From positions 1-37,552 of the forward strand of contig JAQCKO010000012.1 in NCBI GenBank assembly GCA_027592325.1: 37,552 bases of DNA, written 5' to 3'. Shown in pieces: positions 1-9,500 of the stretch. Made by a program: the position numbers and the translations under genes. Numbering within the stretch: position 1 is the first letter of the stretch; the number at the start of each line of letters is the position of its first letter. The stretch comes from a bacterium (GTDB lineage: Bacteria; Patescibacteriota; Patescibacteriia; UBA9934). The notes under the pieces are model-generated. The model saw only the letters and a program-made list of their open reading frames with translations. It was not told the DNA's origin and searched no databases.

Positions 1-477
1 TTCCGGAGAAGAGGTGAGAACGTGATCAATCATGCCTTGACCAATAACGGCATACGTGCGCTGCCCAATGCCTGCTTCGGCTAGGAGTAGCTGAATATCG
101 GTAAGACGAACCTGTTTTCCATTCAGCAAATAACTCGCATCGCCATCGCGGTAGACGCGTCGGGTAATTACAACCTCGGTATAATCGACATTCATGGCGC
201 GATCGGTATTATCGAGCGTCATCGAAACCTCAGCAAATCCAGCCTGTGCCTTTCCTTCTGAACCCGAAAAAATGATGTCTTCGGTTTTTTTTCCGCGCAG
301 CTGTTTCATAGACTGCTCGCCAAGACACCAGCGAATGGCATCGGCAATATTCGACTTTCCCGATCCATTCGGACCAACAATAACGGTCAGATTCGTTTTC
401 CGGCTTCCGCCAAAATCAAGCCGGGTTTTTTTCTGGAAGGTTTTAAATCCTTGAATTTCAAGTGAAATGAGGTGCAT
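1..477 (-). CDS. smc: Chromosome segregation protein SMC, N-terminal ATPase part (truncated by window edge)
   Basis: Manual reverse translation from ATG at 477: MHLISLEIQGFKTFQKKTRLDFGGSRKTNLTVIVGPNGSGKSNIADAIRWCLGEQSMKQLRGKKTEDIIFSGSEGK...; Walker A GPNGSGKSN and the SMC 'WCLGEQS..LRG....DIIFSGS' signature. Absent from ORF track because it has no stop in the window. Confidence 0.93.
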   Translation of the reverse strand, partial: MHLISLEIQGFKTFQKKTRLDFGGSRKTNLTVIVGPNGSGKSNIADAIRWCLGEQSMKQLRGKKTEDIIFSGSEGKAQAGFAEVSMTLDNTDRAMNVDYTEVVITRRVYRDGDASYLLNGKQVRLTDIQLLLAEAGIGQRTYAVIGQGMIDHVLTSSPE

Positions 478-678
478 ACGATAGCGCCATGATAGCGAGA
501 ATTGCGAAAAAACGAAAGCAGGCACCGAAGTGCCTGCGAGGAGAGAGCATGGCGCTAGCTGCGCGCGAGGGCAGCCCACCATCAGCAAGTCGACCGTCAT
601 CCATTACTTGTAAAAAGAGATTCAAAAAGCCTGAATCATTGACAAAAGTGCGCTCGCAGGCTATGGTTCTTCTCTTCT

Positions 679-1647
679 ATGAACACCGCTCAAGCGAAAA
701 TGATGCACGAGGGAATACGCGCGGCAGAGCGTATTTTACTTTTGACCGATGAACGCATTGATGGCGATACTATTGGTTCAACGCTAGGGTTTTATCATAT
801 TTTGAAGGCCATGGGGAAGGAAGTTGATGTTTTTTCGCCGAAGGATTTGCCGGGAACCTTCGCCTTTTTGCCTGGAAGCGCAGCAATTCACCGAGAAGAA
901 GCAATTTTTGACGGAGCAGAGTATGATCTTCTGATGAGCTTCGATAATGCCGATGGGGTGTACTTAGAACCGCTTCGCAAGAGAATGAAATCGCCTTCAC
1001 GGCTGTTTGTTTTTGATCATCACAAAACGAATCCAGGTTACGGTGACCTGAATTTGATTGAAGATGATGCCGCTTCCACAGCCGATTTAGTGTGGCGGTT
1101 CGCAAAAACGTTCAAGCTGCCGGTAAATAAAGAGGCGGCTGAGTGTATTTTGACCGGTATTTGTACTGATACTGATGCATTTTATACCTCGAACACCACC
1201 GCGGCGTGCATGCAGGCGGCGCATGAGCTCACGCAGCTTGGAGCGCGCTTGCAGGTGATTGTGCGCGAAACCATGATGAATAAGTCGGTGGCGGCGCTGA
1301 AGCTTTGGGGGCTTGCCTTTGAGCGGCTGCATGAAAATATCGAATTCGAGGCCCTTGCTACCGCCATTCGCGCAGAAGATATGCATAAACTTGGCGCGAC
1401 GAAGGACGATTTAGAGGGGCTCAGCAATTTTTTGAATGCCATGGTTGAGGGGGCCGATAAGATCTTGGTGCTCTATGAGCAGAAAGATGGCAGCGTAAAA
1501 GGAGGTTTGCGCGCGCAAACAAGCGATGTTTCAAGTATTGCGCGCCGATATGGCGGAGGCGGTCATAAACTCGCTTCTGGGTTTACTGTGAATAATGCTC
1601 ATTTGGAGGAAAAAGACGGGCAGTGGTTTGTGGTCGAGACGCGGTAG
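679..1647 (+). CDS. DHH-family phosphoesterase (NrnA-like nanoRNase/pAp phosphatase)
   Basis: DGDTIGS, DHHKTN and C-terminal GGGGHKLASGF (DHHA1) motifs. Confidence 0.9.
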   Translation: MNTAQAKMMHEGIRAAERILLLTDERIDGDTIGSTLGFYHILKAMGKEVDVFSPKDLPGTFAFLPGSAAIHREEAIFDGAEYDLLMSFDNADGVYLEPLRKRMKSPSRLFVFDHHKTNPGYGDLNLIEDDAASTADLVWRFAKTFKLPVNKEAAECILTGICTDTDAFYTSNTTAACMQAAHELTQLGARLQVIVRETMMNKSVAALKLWGLAFERLHENIEFEALATAIRAEDMHKLGATKDDLEGLSNFLNAMVEGADKILVLYEQKDGSVKGGLRAQTSDVSSIARRYGGGGHKLASGFTVNNAHLEEKDGQWFVVETR

Positions 1648-1654
1648 TTGCACC

Positions 1655-1683
1655 TTGACTTTTCGTAGAAAATATCGTACGTT
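1655..1683 (+). promoter_or_regulatory. sigma70-like promoter for the 1726 ORFan
   Basis: TTGACT-17 bp-TACGTT; AAGGAG RBS follows just before ATG 1726. Confidence 0.55.
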
Positions 1684-1725
1684 TCGGCTGACTCGTCGAT
1701 TGGATGACGGGGAAGGAGAACGACG

Positions 1726-2439
1726 ATGAATCTGAGTGAAATGATCGATGCTGCTTGGCTTGCCGATTCACATGAGCGCGAAGACAGCAAGATGCGGGCC
1801 TACGAGGCCGCGCGGCGCGATGCCATGCAGCTCGACGAAAATACCGAGGACGCGATCCTCGAGATCGCGGGGAAGTGGGGCGTCGAGGGGGGGTGGCGCG
1901 ATGTCTTCATGACGGTCATGAAGCTCTGGAACACGGGAGTGGGCGGAGAACCGGGATTCTTCACGGCCGCCTTCGATATCGCGCGCGCGGACGGTATCGA
2001 GCCGGCGCTCGTCGTGCATGCCCTCGAGACCGCGAAGAGCGATTTGCAAGGTCCGGCGTGGCGCTGCGCGCGGCGCGGACTCATCGAGACTGCGCAGGCG
2101 ATGCTTGGTGAAATCGGCAATCTGCACGACCGAGCGTTGCTCGCGTGCTACCTGCGGCTTGGGCTCTGGCACGAGTACCCGGATGCCGTAAGGCTCCATG
2201 AGAGTCGGGAAGTCGTTGACTTCCTTGTGTGGGCTGGCGCCTACAATGCTCCGAACCAGGTTAGCTGGCTCGTCAGTCACCTCACGCACTTAGAGGGCGA
2301 TGGGCGGCAGGATGAGGTCAATGCGCTGTACGAGAGCCTGATCGCGAAGGCCGAGGCGGGCGACCACTGCATGAACCAGTACTGGCTGCTGCGCGCTCGA
2401 GCCGATGCGGACGACTTCCGTCAAGCGCAAGCCGATTAG
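1726..2439 (+). CDS. Hypothetical GC-rich ORFan protein, helical-repeat-like
   Basis: 237-aa ORF, AAGGAG RBS, own promoter and downstream terminator; no family recognised. Confidence 0.75.
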   Translation: MNLSEMIDAAWLADSHEREDSKMRAYEAARRDAMQLDENTEDAILEIAGKWGVEGGWRDVFMTVMKLWNTGVGGEPGFFTAAFDIARADGIEPALVVHALETAKSDLQGPAWRCARRGLIETAQAMLGEIGNLHDRALLACYLRLGLWHEYPDAVRLHESREVVDFLVWAGAYNAPNQVSWLVSHLTHLEGDGRQDEVNALYESLIAKAEAGDHCMNQYWLLRARADADDFRQAQAD

Positions 2440-2461
2440 ACCCTTGCGCCCCGCGGCGCGC

Positions 2462-2504
2462 TGACCCCCTGAGCCGAATGGCTCCGGGGGTCTTTCTTTT
2501 TCTC
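2462..2504 (+). terminator. Intrinsic terminator
   Basis: GACCCCCTGAGCC GAAT GGCTCCGGGGGTC followed by TTTCTTTTT. Confidence 0.85.
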
Positions 2505-2599
2505 GGATTGAGTTCTGGCACTCTTCACAGTGGAGTGCTAATGTGTTACCGTAGGAAGGCAGATGTAACTCTTTTGAATCTTCTTTGTACGAATAATGT

Positions 2600-3199
2600 A
2601 TGCAGAATAATCTTCTTATTCCAACGGTTATCGAAAAAACGCATCATGGCGAGCGCGCCTATGATATTTACTCGCGACTTTTAAAAGACCGTATTATTTT
2701 CCTCGGAACGGCCATTGATGACAGTGTCGCAAATGCCATGATTGCGCAGCTTCTCTTCTTAGAGAGTCAGGACAACGAAAAAGACATTAAAATTTACATT
2801 AATTCGCCGGGTGGGTCGGTAACATCGGGGCTTGCGATTTATGACACCATGCAGCATATAAAACCCGATGTTTCCACCATGTGCGTTGGAATGGCGGCGT
2901 CAATGGGAGCAGTCCTACTTGCCGGTGGCGCAGCTGGAAAGCGTTATGCACTCCCGAATTCAGAAATAATGATTCACCAAGTGCTCGGAGGCGTACAGGG
3001 GCAGGCAACCGACATAAAAATTCACGCCGATCGCATTATGGCAATGAAAAAGGGCCTTAACCAGATTTTGGCTGATCACACCGGTCAATCTATCGATGTG
3101 GTCACAAATGATACCGAACGTGATAACTTTATGACCGCAAAAGAAGCAAAAAAGTACGGATTAATTGACGAAGTTATTGCTAATTCAACGAAAAAATAG
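2600..3199 (+). CDS. clpP: ATP-dependent Clp protease proteolytic subunit
   Basis: [36 protein letters not shown]..., [14 protein letters not shown] (active Ser), MIHQ (active His). Confidence 0.97.
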   Translation: MQNNLLIPTVIEKTHHGERAYDIYSRLLKDRIIFLGTAIDDSVANAMIAQLLFLESQDNEKDIKIYINSPGGSVTSGLAIYDTMQHIKPDVSTMCVGMAASMGAVLLAGGAAGKRYALPNSEIMIHQVLGGVQGQATDIKIHADRIMAMKKGLNQILADHTGQSIDVVTNDTERDNFMTAKEAKKYGLIDEVIANSTKK

Positions 3200-3239
3200 C
3201 GAAATTCAGCCATATTTCGTGAATAGCTGCCCGCGTCCC

Positions 3240-3268
3240 TTGACAAAAAAGCCCGAGACTGATACAGT
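3240..3268 (+). promoter_or_regulatory. sigma70-like promoter of candidate rod-like RNA
   Basis: TTGACA-17 bp-TACAGT. Confidence 0.6.
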
Positions 3269-3273
3269 CGAGT

Positions 3274-3406
3274 ATCCCTCGCGTGCAGCTATCCGCAGTC
3301 ACGACAAGCATGGGGATATATCACCTATACACTTCGGCTCCGGCTGAACTGATATAGGATATATATCTTCTTGGCTGCGGTTAATTGCTCGCGAGGGCTT
3401 TTTTTG
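3274..3406 (+). ncRNA. Candidate ~133-nt rod-like structured RNA (6S-like architecture, unassigned)
   Basis: Closing stem CCCTCGCG(3276-3283)/CGCGAGGG(3390-3397) followed by T7; inner CCGCAG/CTGCGG, GGGATATAT/ATATATCTT, CCTATA/TATAGG and apical TTCGGC-TCCG-GCTGAA; promoter immediately upstream; no ORF. Confidence 0.65.
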
Positions 3407-3409
3407 TTT

Positions 3410-3860
3410 CCAGCTCACCGCATCTGCATGCTAAAATCTGCAGGTTTGCTCAATGGATCAGGTAATAGGTTCAGATGTCAGGTAAGGAATTTAAGGTTCA
3501 ATTAGCATTTCAAACACATCCCTCACATTCCTCACATTCGTTCCCACCAAGCATTTGCCTGCGGCGAGCCATGCACGAATGTGCAAATTCTCGAGCAGAG
3601 CGAGAGATCTATTCAAATCAATGTATATCGCTGATGAACAGATCCTTCACTGCGTTCAGGAAATTACAATAGTTTCCTGACCTTTTTATGTATCAGGGTG
3701 ACCTTGAGTTTATCGAAGGCTGAAAGCCGAAGACAAAGCAGTTCTCTGATATGTATGGATTGCTTTGTTACCAACTACGTCGGTGCCTCGCAATGACAGA
3801 ATGATAGTTGTGAACGAAGCCAAGAGCGGCAAACCGGAAATGAGGTGAGTTGCACGCTTC
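3410..3860. repeat. Intergenic region with degraded interspersed-repeat fragments
   Basis: Contains 'gatccttcactgcgttcagg', 'aaattctcgagcagagcgagag' (similar copy at 28560-28597, opposite strand) and '...cggtgcctcgcaatgacagaatga'; no plausible CDS. Confidence 0.45.
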
Positions 3861-3863
3861 AAC

Positions 3864-4916
3864 CTATTCCTGCTCCCAAACACCGCTTTTATACAGTTCA
3901 ATAATCGCCATCACAGAAGCAAGAACGGTCGGTCCGATGATGAATCCAATTGGTCCGAAGAAACGTAGTCCACCAAGAATTGAAAGTAAAATAAGCAGTG
4001 CGTGCATTTTTGTGCGGCCTTCAATCAGGTAAGGCGAAATAATATTGTCAATCATGCCAACAACAACGATGGCCCAAATGGCCATCCCAATCGCTGCTGC
4101 AGTTTTTCCAGAAATGAGTAAAAAAGCAATTGCAGGGATCATTACAAGGGAAGCTCCAATCATTGGAACTTGTGCCGCAATCATCACAATTGTGCCCCAT
4201 AGGACTGGACTTGGAACACCGAAGATTGCAAAGCCAATTGTGGCAAAGATTCCCTGTAACAGCGCCACTATAAGCGCGCCAAAGACCACGCCACGCATGG
4301 CGTCAACAATGCGCCGGACAATTTGTTGATCGAGCTTATCGTTAAACGGGCTGAGTGCAAGGATTTCTTTTTTGATGCGCGTTCGTTCAACGAGGAAAAA
4401 ATACGTTGAAATGAGAAATAAACCAGCGCCGAAGAAAATGGACAGGATACTTGAGAAAATCGGTTCAATATTGTCGATGATCCAATTCCCAACAATCGGT
4501 CCGAGCTCTGAGAGATCGAATGCGAGAATACGATTCTGGGCATTTTCTGGGAGTAGGTCGAATAGCGGCAGATCGGCCGGGTTGAATGCGGTCAGCCACT
4601 CGGCATCAGCGGAAGCAGAAATGAGGTCATTTGCTTCTCCTACCAATGTAAGGCCAATGAAGAAAAGCGGAATGAAGACAGCGATAATTGTGAGCGCAAT
4701 TAGCAGAAGCGCGACAATACGTGATGATGAAATACGTTGCTCAAGCCGCGTTGCAAGGGGCGAGAGGACAACACCTGCAACACCTGCCGTGAGTAAAATC
4801 ACCACGAAGGGAGAAATGATTTGCCAGAAGAGATAAAAGATAACGGCAGAAACACCGATAAAAAACCATCTCCTTGTTGTAAGATGATGGTGGTGCAGAT
4901 GGGATGATTTTGACAT
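3864..4916 (-). CDS. AI-2E family transporter (PerM/YdiK-like)
   Basis: 350-aa polytopic protein with LLQGIFATIGFAIFGVPSPVLWG and FFGPIGFIIGPTVLASVMAIIELY typical of the family. Confidence 0.88.
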   Translation of the reverse strand: MSKSSHLHHHHLTTRRWFFIGVSAVIFYLFWQIISPFVVILLTAGVAGVVLSPLATRLEQRISSSRIVALLLIALTIIAVFIPLFFIGLTLVGEANDLISASADAEWLTAFNPADLPLFDLLPENAQNRILAFDLSELGPIVGNWIIDNIEPIFSSILSIFFGAGLFLISTYFFLVERTRIKKEILALSPFNDKLDQQIVRRIVDAMRGVVFGALIVALLQGIFATIGFAIFGVPSPVLWGTIVMIAAQVPMIGASLVMIPAIAFLLISGKTAAAIGMAIWAIVVVGMIDNIISPYLIEGRTKMHALLILLSILGGLRFFGPIGFIIGPTVLASVMAIIELYKSGVWEQE

Positions 4917-4919
4917 AAG

Positions 4920-5411
4920 CTAATATCGTACTTTGCAAACTTCGCAATGATTATTGATGCGCTTTCCTGCATAGTATAGCGCAACAAGTGAAAGGAAAAG
5001 GGCAATGCCGCCAACAACCATACGATACTTCAGTAATACGGCGGAAATGCCAAGACCAAGAAGAGCCAGCACAGATGAATAACACGCGGCGCACACTATG
5101 GTTGCAGAAAGTGAGCTAAGAATAATACTGAGGAACCCTGCTTTTTCCGCTGCACCTTGTCTTCCCTTTACTTCGCGTCGTATGTAAAGCTGAAATTCAA
5201 TCAACAGGGCATTTAGCGTAGATAGCGAGATGAAAAGTGCAAGAATAATCGGGTCGAGAATACGAATTTGAAAGAAAAAATCATTTCCTGGAATGGTGAG
5301 GACAGGAATGAGAATAAGTGTGCTAAAGATACTGGTCGCCAGAAGCAAGAAGCGCAAAATCGCAATAGGACGCCGAAATACCTTTTGAAATGGTTGAATC
5401 AAGTTCATCAT
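4920..5411 (-). CDS. Hypothetical membrane protein with paired cysteines, coupled to DsbA-like gene
   Basis: About 4-5 TM segments; cysteine motifs VCAACYS and C-terminal CEVC; start codon overlaps the stop of the upstream dsbA-like ORF. Confidence 0.8.
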   Translation of the reverse strand: MMNLIQPFQKVFRRPIAILRFLLLATSIFSTLILIPVLTIPGNDFFFQIRILDPIILALFISLSTLNALLIEFQLYIRREVKGRQGAAEKAGFLSIILSSLSATIVCAACYSSVLALLGLGISAVLLKYRMVVGGIALFLSLVALYYAGKRINNHCEVCKVRY

Positions 5412-6136
5412 AATGTATCGAAGTAATCGGTTATTTCCGCAAGATCTTCAAATGTAATAACTCCGGGAATGAGCGTCGCGCTGCCATCTGGCCCAAGAAT
5501 GATAGAAGAAGGCGTACCGGTGATTCCGGCGATAATTGCCGCCGAGGTGTCTGATTCAATTCTCCCTTCGTGACGATTGCTTCGTTGACAGTCCGCAAAG
5601 GTCTGACGACTTATGCCAATTTCGACGGCATAATCCTCTGCATCTTGCATGCTAATGCCTTGGCCATTTTCGTCCGCACGCGCGAATAGCATGTCATGAT
5701 ACGTCCAAAAGGCTCCCTCGCCTCCAATTTCTGCTACACATTCCGAAGCATGTGCTTTTTCGTAGGCAAGCGGGTGACTGTCAAGTGGGAAATGACGATA
5801 TACATGCTGCACATCTTTTGTATATTCTGAAAAGTACGTTTTAAGTTCGGTGGAAAACCGTTTACAAAATGGACATTCAAAATCGCCATATTCCACAATG
5901 ATCATCTCTGCGTTGCTATCGCCACGAATATGGTCGCGTGCTGTGACGAAGGGAATGGTAGCACTTCCATTGCTTGTTGTCGGTTCTTCGCCTGAGGCAA
6001 AATTTCCAATCCGACGCTCAATGCTCTTTCCAAGTCCACCTTGCACAGCAAGACTGATGAGCACGCTACTTGCGAGCAAGGTGAATACCGCAATAGCAAG
6101 TTTGATGTAGGTATTCTGCGGTGAGGTTGTCGGCAT
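5408..6136 (-). CDS. DsbA/thioredoxin-fold secreted or membrane-anchored thiol oxidoreductase
   Basis: EYGDFECPFCKRF (CPFC active site), N-terminal TM, cis-Pro region GTPSSIILGPDG; start placed at internal Met (MPTTSPQNTY) rather than ORF-track 6232. Confidence 0.9.
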   Translation of the reverse strand: MPTTSPQNTYIKLAIAVFTLLASSVLISLAVQGGLGKSIERRIGNFASGEEPTTSNGSATIPFVTARDHIRGDSNAEMIIVEYGDFECPFCKRFSTELKTYFSEYTKDVQHVYRHFPLDSHPLAYEKAHASECVAEIGGEGAFWTYHDMLFARADENGQGISMQDAEDYAVEIGISRQTFADCQRSNRHEGRIESDTSAAIIAGITGTPSSIILGPDGSATLIPGVITFEDLAEITDYFDTL

Positions 6137-6266
6137 ATGAAGAGAGTATACAGGGTTTAGCTTACAGGTTACAGGTGCTGAGAGTTGCCGCAGATGATTC
6201 ATCACCGGCAACCTATGTGCTGATCGCAACACCTACTGTGATTATATTGTGCTAATATACACGTAT

Positions 6267-6638
6267 ATGCAAATTGATTTTCGCAAGAGTGAAGAACAAT
6301 TTATGACCGCTCCAGAAGGACAGCTCGCCATAGACGTGTCGGAAAGCGCACATGAGATTCGTATTTTTGCCTTTGTTGGTGGAGTGCAGCCGGACGATCT
6401 TGATATTCATGTCACGCACGATCTTGTAACGGTACGAGGTATGCGAAGGGCACCGCATCAACCTGATCGCGAGACACTGCATTTTGAAGAGTGTTTTTGG
6501 GGAACCTTCTCGCGTTCAGTGATTCTGCCACATCATGTCGACCCTGCAAAAGCAAAAGCAGAAGTTGAACTTGGCCTTCTTACATTGACACTTCCGAAGA
6601 CGTCTGATGAGATGCAAGTACAACCAATTTTTTCATGA
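6267..6638 (+). CDS. Small heat shock protein Hsp20/alpha-crystallin family
   Basis: ACD-like sequence with terminal ...AEVELGLLTLTLPK signature; start at MQIDFRKSEEQF. Confidence 0.88.
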   Translation: MQIDFRKSEEQFMTAPEGQLAIDVSESAHEIRIFAFVGGVQPDDLDIHVTHDLVTVRGMRRAPHQPDRETLHFEECFWGTFSRSVILPHHVDPAKAKAEVELGLLTLTLPKTSDEMQVQPIFS

Positions 6639-8569
6639 AGCATAGAACGCATACATTTTTGTCGCACCTGAAAGAAGGAATCGTTTCGCAGAAGAAACGT
6701 CTATTGGTATTGCTTACTGTATTTGGGGTAACCATATTCGTGATTGTTGGTGCCGGAGGGACGTATGCCGTTGCGTATCAAGGTAAAATCGCGCCTGGAG
6801 TATTTGTGGGCGATCTTTCTGTAGGAGGCATTACTGAACAACAAGCGGCAGATGAGCTTGCGGCACGCTATGAAGCGCTGCTCAATCGAGAACTATCGGT
6901 GGTGCTCATTAAAGAGGGAGAAGAGATCGATTCTGCCTCAATCGCCCTTCGCGCGGACGGCGCAACAGATCCAGATTTTGTACGGGATTATGTCTATATA
7001 AATCCTGAAGAGCTTGCTGCAGGTGCATATGAACGTGGCCGCGAAGGAGGTTTCCCTCGTCAAGTAATTGATCGGATTGCATTCATTGTGGCACCAAGTA
7101 CTCTCTCTCCACGATGGTCCATACAGCATGAAGAGATATTCAGCACGCTTGAAGGGCTTTTTTCTGATCATCTTATAGATGGCGAGCCGACGCGCTATAC
7201 GATTGAGGGCGATGCATTCACCGGCGCTGAGCGTGGAACCCCAGGGATGACCATGGACGACGGGAAGCTTTTAGAAAGTCTTTATGATGACCTGAATGAT
7301 TTTGATTTGCAGTTGGTGCATACGGTAGAGCTTGTTACCGCGATTAATGTGGTTGAAGTTGAAGAGGCAATGACGCTCCTTGATGATGCAAATGCGATCC
7401 TGAATCGCGCACCAATCGATCTTGTCCATACAGCTCATGATACTCGTGAACAACGCTTCACGGTTTCCCGCGATGACCTGTATGCATGGGTCATTGCCGA
7501 GAAGAATAAGACAGGACTTGCGCTTGCGCTCGATAGCGGAGCAGTAGATCGCTTTTTTGAGGAAATCGCCACAGCAATTAATATTCAGCCAGTTGATGCC
7601 ATATTTCGCATGGAAGGCGATCGTGTTATTGAATTTTCAGGAAGTCAAAATGGCTCAGAATTAGATGAAAAAGGGACGTATACAGACGTGCTTTCCTATC
7701 TTTGGGGGACTGAAGAAGGCGATGTGCAAATTGCAACAAGTATCATTGAGCCTGATATATCAACGGCATCTGTCAATGAATTAGGGATTCGTGAGGTTCT
7801 TGGTATAGGCATTTCTGATTTTTCTGGATCGCCATCAAATCGGGTAGCAAATATTCTGCATGGAGCCGCAAAACTTGATGGACTCCTCATTCCACCAGGA
7901 GAGGAAATCTCCCTTGTAGAAAAGCTTCGTCCATTTACGATTGCAGATGGATACCTTCCTGAGCTCGTTATCAAAGGTGATGAAATTACACCAGAAGTTG
8001 GAGGAGGACTATGCCAAATTGGGACGACAACCTTCCGTGCAGCCATGAATACCGGACTTGAAATTACCGAACGTCGGAATCATTCACTTGTTGTGAATTA
8101 TTATAACGATCCATCAAATGGCAATCCAGGGACCGATGCGACACTGTATGAGCCTCGGCCCGATTTTCGATTTCGAAATGATACAACGCATCATATTTTG
8201 CTAGATACGTTTGTTGATCTCTCAACATACGAACTTGTTTTCACCTTTTGGGGGACATCGGATGGACGAAAAGGCTACTATTCACCTCCCGAGATTCTTA
8301 GTTGGAATGGGTATGGGGCAACGCAATATATTGAAACCACCGACCTTGCTCCAGGTGTAACACGTTGTCAATCACCGCACCCGGGTGCGACAACCTCATT
8401 TGACTACATTGTTGAACGTCCGGGAGAAGATATTTTCTCGCATACCTATCAATCAACGTATCGATCATTGCCGCGTATTTGTTTGGTGGGTGCCGATCCG
8501 GTTGGACCAGCGGAAGTAGATGATGGGACGGGGGAACTGGACGTAGAAGATGTCACTGTAGAGGGATAG
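6635..8569 (+). CDS. VanW family protein with putative peptidoglycan-binding domains, membrane anchored
   Basis: N-terminal TM; GGGLCQIGTTTFRAAMNTGLEITERRNHS is the VanW core motif. Confidence 0.92.
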   Translation: MKHRTHTFLSHLKEGIVSQKKRLLVLLTVFGVTIFVIVGAGGTYAVAYQGKIAPGVFVGDLSVGGITEQQAADELAARYEALLNRELSVVLIKEGEEIDSASIALRADGATDPDFVRDYVYINPEELAAGAYERGREGGFPRQVIDRIAFIVAPSTLSPRWSIQHEEIFSTLEGLFSDHLIDGEPTRYTIEGDAFTGAERGTPGMTMDDGKLLESLYDDLNDFDLQLVHTVELVTAINVVEVEEAMTLLDDANAILNRAPIDLVHTAHDTREQRFTVSRDDLYAWVIAEKNKTGLALALDSGAVDRFFEEIATAINIQPVDAIFRMEGDRVIEFSGSQNGSELDEKGTYTDVLSYLWGTEEGDVQIATSIIEPDISTASVNELGIREVLGIGISDFSGSPSNRVANILHGAAKLDGLLIPPGEEISLVEKLRPFTIADGYLPELVIKGDEITPEVGGGLCQIGTTTFRAAMNTGLEITERRNHSLVVNYYNDPSNGNPGTDATLYEPRPDFRFRNDTTHHILLDTFVDLSTYELVFTFWGTSDGRKGYYSPPEILSWNGYGATQYIETTDLAPGVTRCQSPHPGATTSFDYIVERPGEDIFSHTYQSTYRSLPRICLVGADPVGPAEVDDGTGELDVEDVTVEG

Positions 8570-8691
8570 AAGCGGAATACACCGATAGCCACGCCGATGG
8601 CAAGGGCGACGAATAGATACGATCCGTACAAGCCAGGTTTGCATTTTTGGGCGTTTTTGCTACACTCAAAGTACTATTCGTAAATTATTGT

Positions 8692-9444
8692 ATGGGAGTT
8701 TTTGGTCTTTTTTTTGGCGCTACCGTATTTATTGTGCTCATTAGCATTCGTCAAATTAATGAATATCAGCGCGGGGTGAAGTTTACGCTTGGAAAGTACA
8801 CAAGCATCATGAGTCCAGGGTGGCGACTTGTTATCCCAGTCTTTCAGAGCTATCAGAAAGTCGACATTCGTGTTAAAGCCGTCGATGTTCCTGATCAAGA
8901 GGCGATTACAAAAGACAATATTTCAGCGCGGACTAATGCCGTCATTTATTACAAGGTGACCGATGCGAAAAAAGCTGTGATTGAAGTACAAAATTTTCAA
9001 CATGCGGTGAGCCAACTTGCGCAAACAACCATGCGTAATGTGGTAGGGGAGCTTGAGCTTGACGAGCTTCTTACAAATCGTGATCAGGCGAGCAAGAAAA
9101 TAAAAGATATTGTTGATTCGCTTACCGACCCATGGGGAATTTCGATTGATAATGTTGAACTGAAAGACATTACGCTTCCAGAAGAAATGAAGCGTACGAT
9201 TGCAAAGCAAGCCGAGGCAGAGCGTGAACGTCGCGCTGTCGTAATTAAAGCGGAAGGAGAGGTGCAAGCGGCAGTGAATCTTGAAAAGGCGGCAGCAATG
9301 CTTGCAAAAACACCGGGAGCGCTCCACTTGCGTTCATTATCAACACTCAATGATCTTTCAAGCGATCAATCAAATACGGTGATTATGGCCGTGCCGCTTG
9401 AAGTTTTGCGCGCATTCGAGACGATTACGGATATGAAGAAATAA
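8692..9444 (+). CDS. SPFH/band 7 (slipin/stomatin-like) protein
   Basis: N-terminal TM then INEYQRGVKFTLGKY...PGWRLVIPVFQSYQKVDIRV and KQAEAERERRAVVIKAEGE; start preferred at 8692 because a -10-like TACACT lies just upstream. Confidence 0.93.
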   Translation: MGVFGLFFGATVFIVLISIRQINEYQRGVKFTLGKYTSIMSPGWRLVIPVFQSYQKVDIRVKAVDVPDQEAITKDNISARTNAVIYYKVTDAKKAVIEVQNFQHAVSQLAQTTMRNVVGELELDELLTNRDQASKKIKDIVDSLTDPWGISIDNVELKDITLPEEMKRTIAKQAEAERERRAVVIKAEGEVQAAVNLEKAAAMLAKTPGALHLRSLSTLNDLSSDQSNTVIMAVPLEVLRAFETITDMKK

Positions 9445-9462
9445 GAAATAGTTGTTACAAAG

Positions 9463-9500
9463 TCAAAGCAAAACACCAGCCACGATGGCTGGTGTTTTGC
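9463..9500. terminator. Bidirectional intrinsic terminator between convergent genes
   Basis: AGCAAAACACCAGCC acgat GGCTGGTGTTTTGCT perfect 15-bp stem. Confidence 0.88.

Noticed and set aside
3475-3672. 65-aa ORF after clpP
   Set aside because: Made of interspersed-repeat fragments; no RBS or protein-like features.
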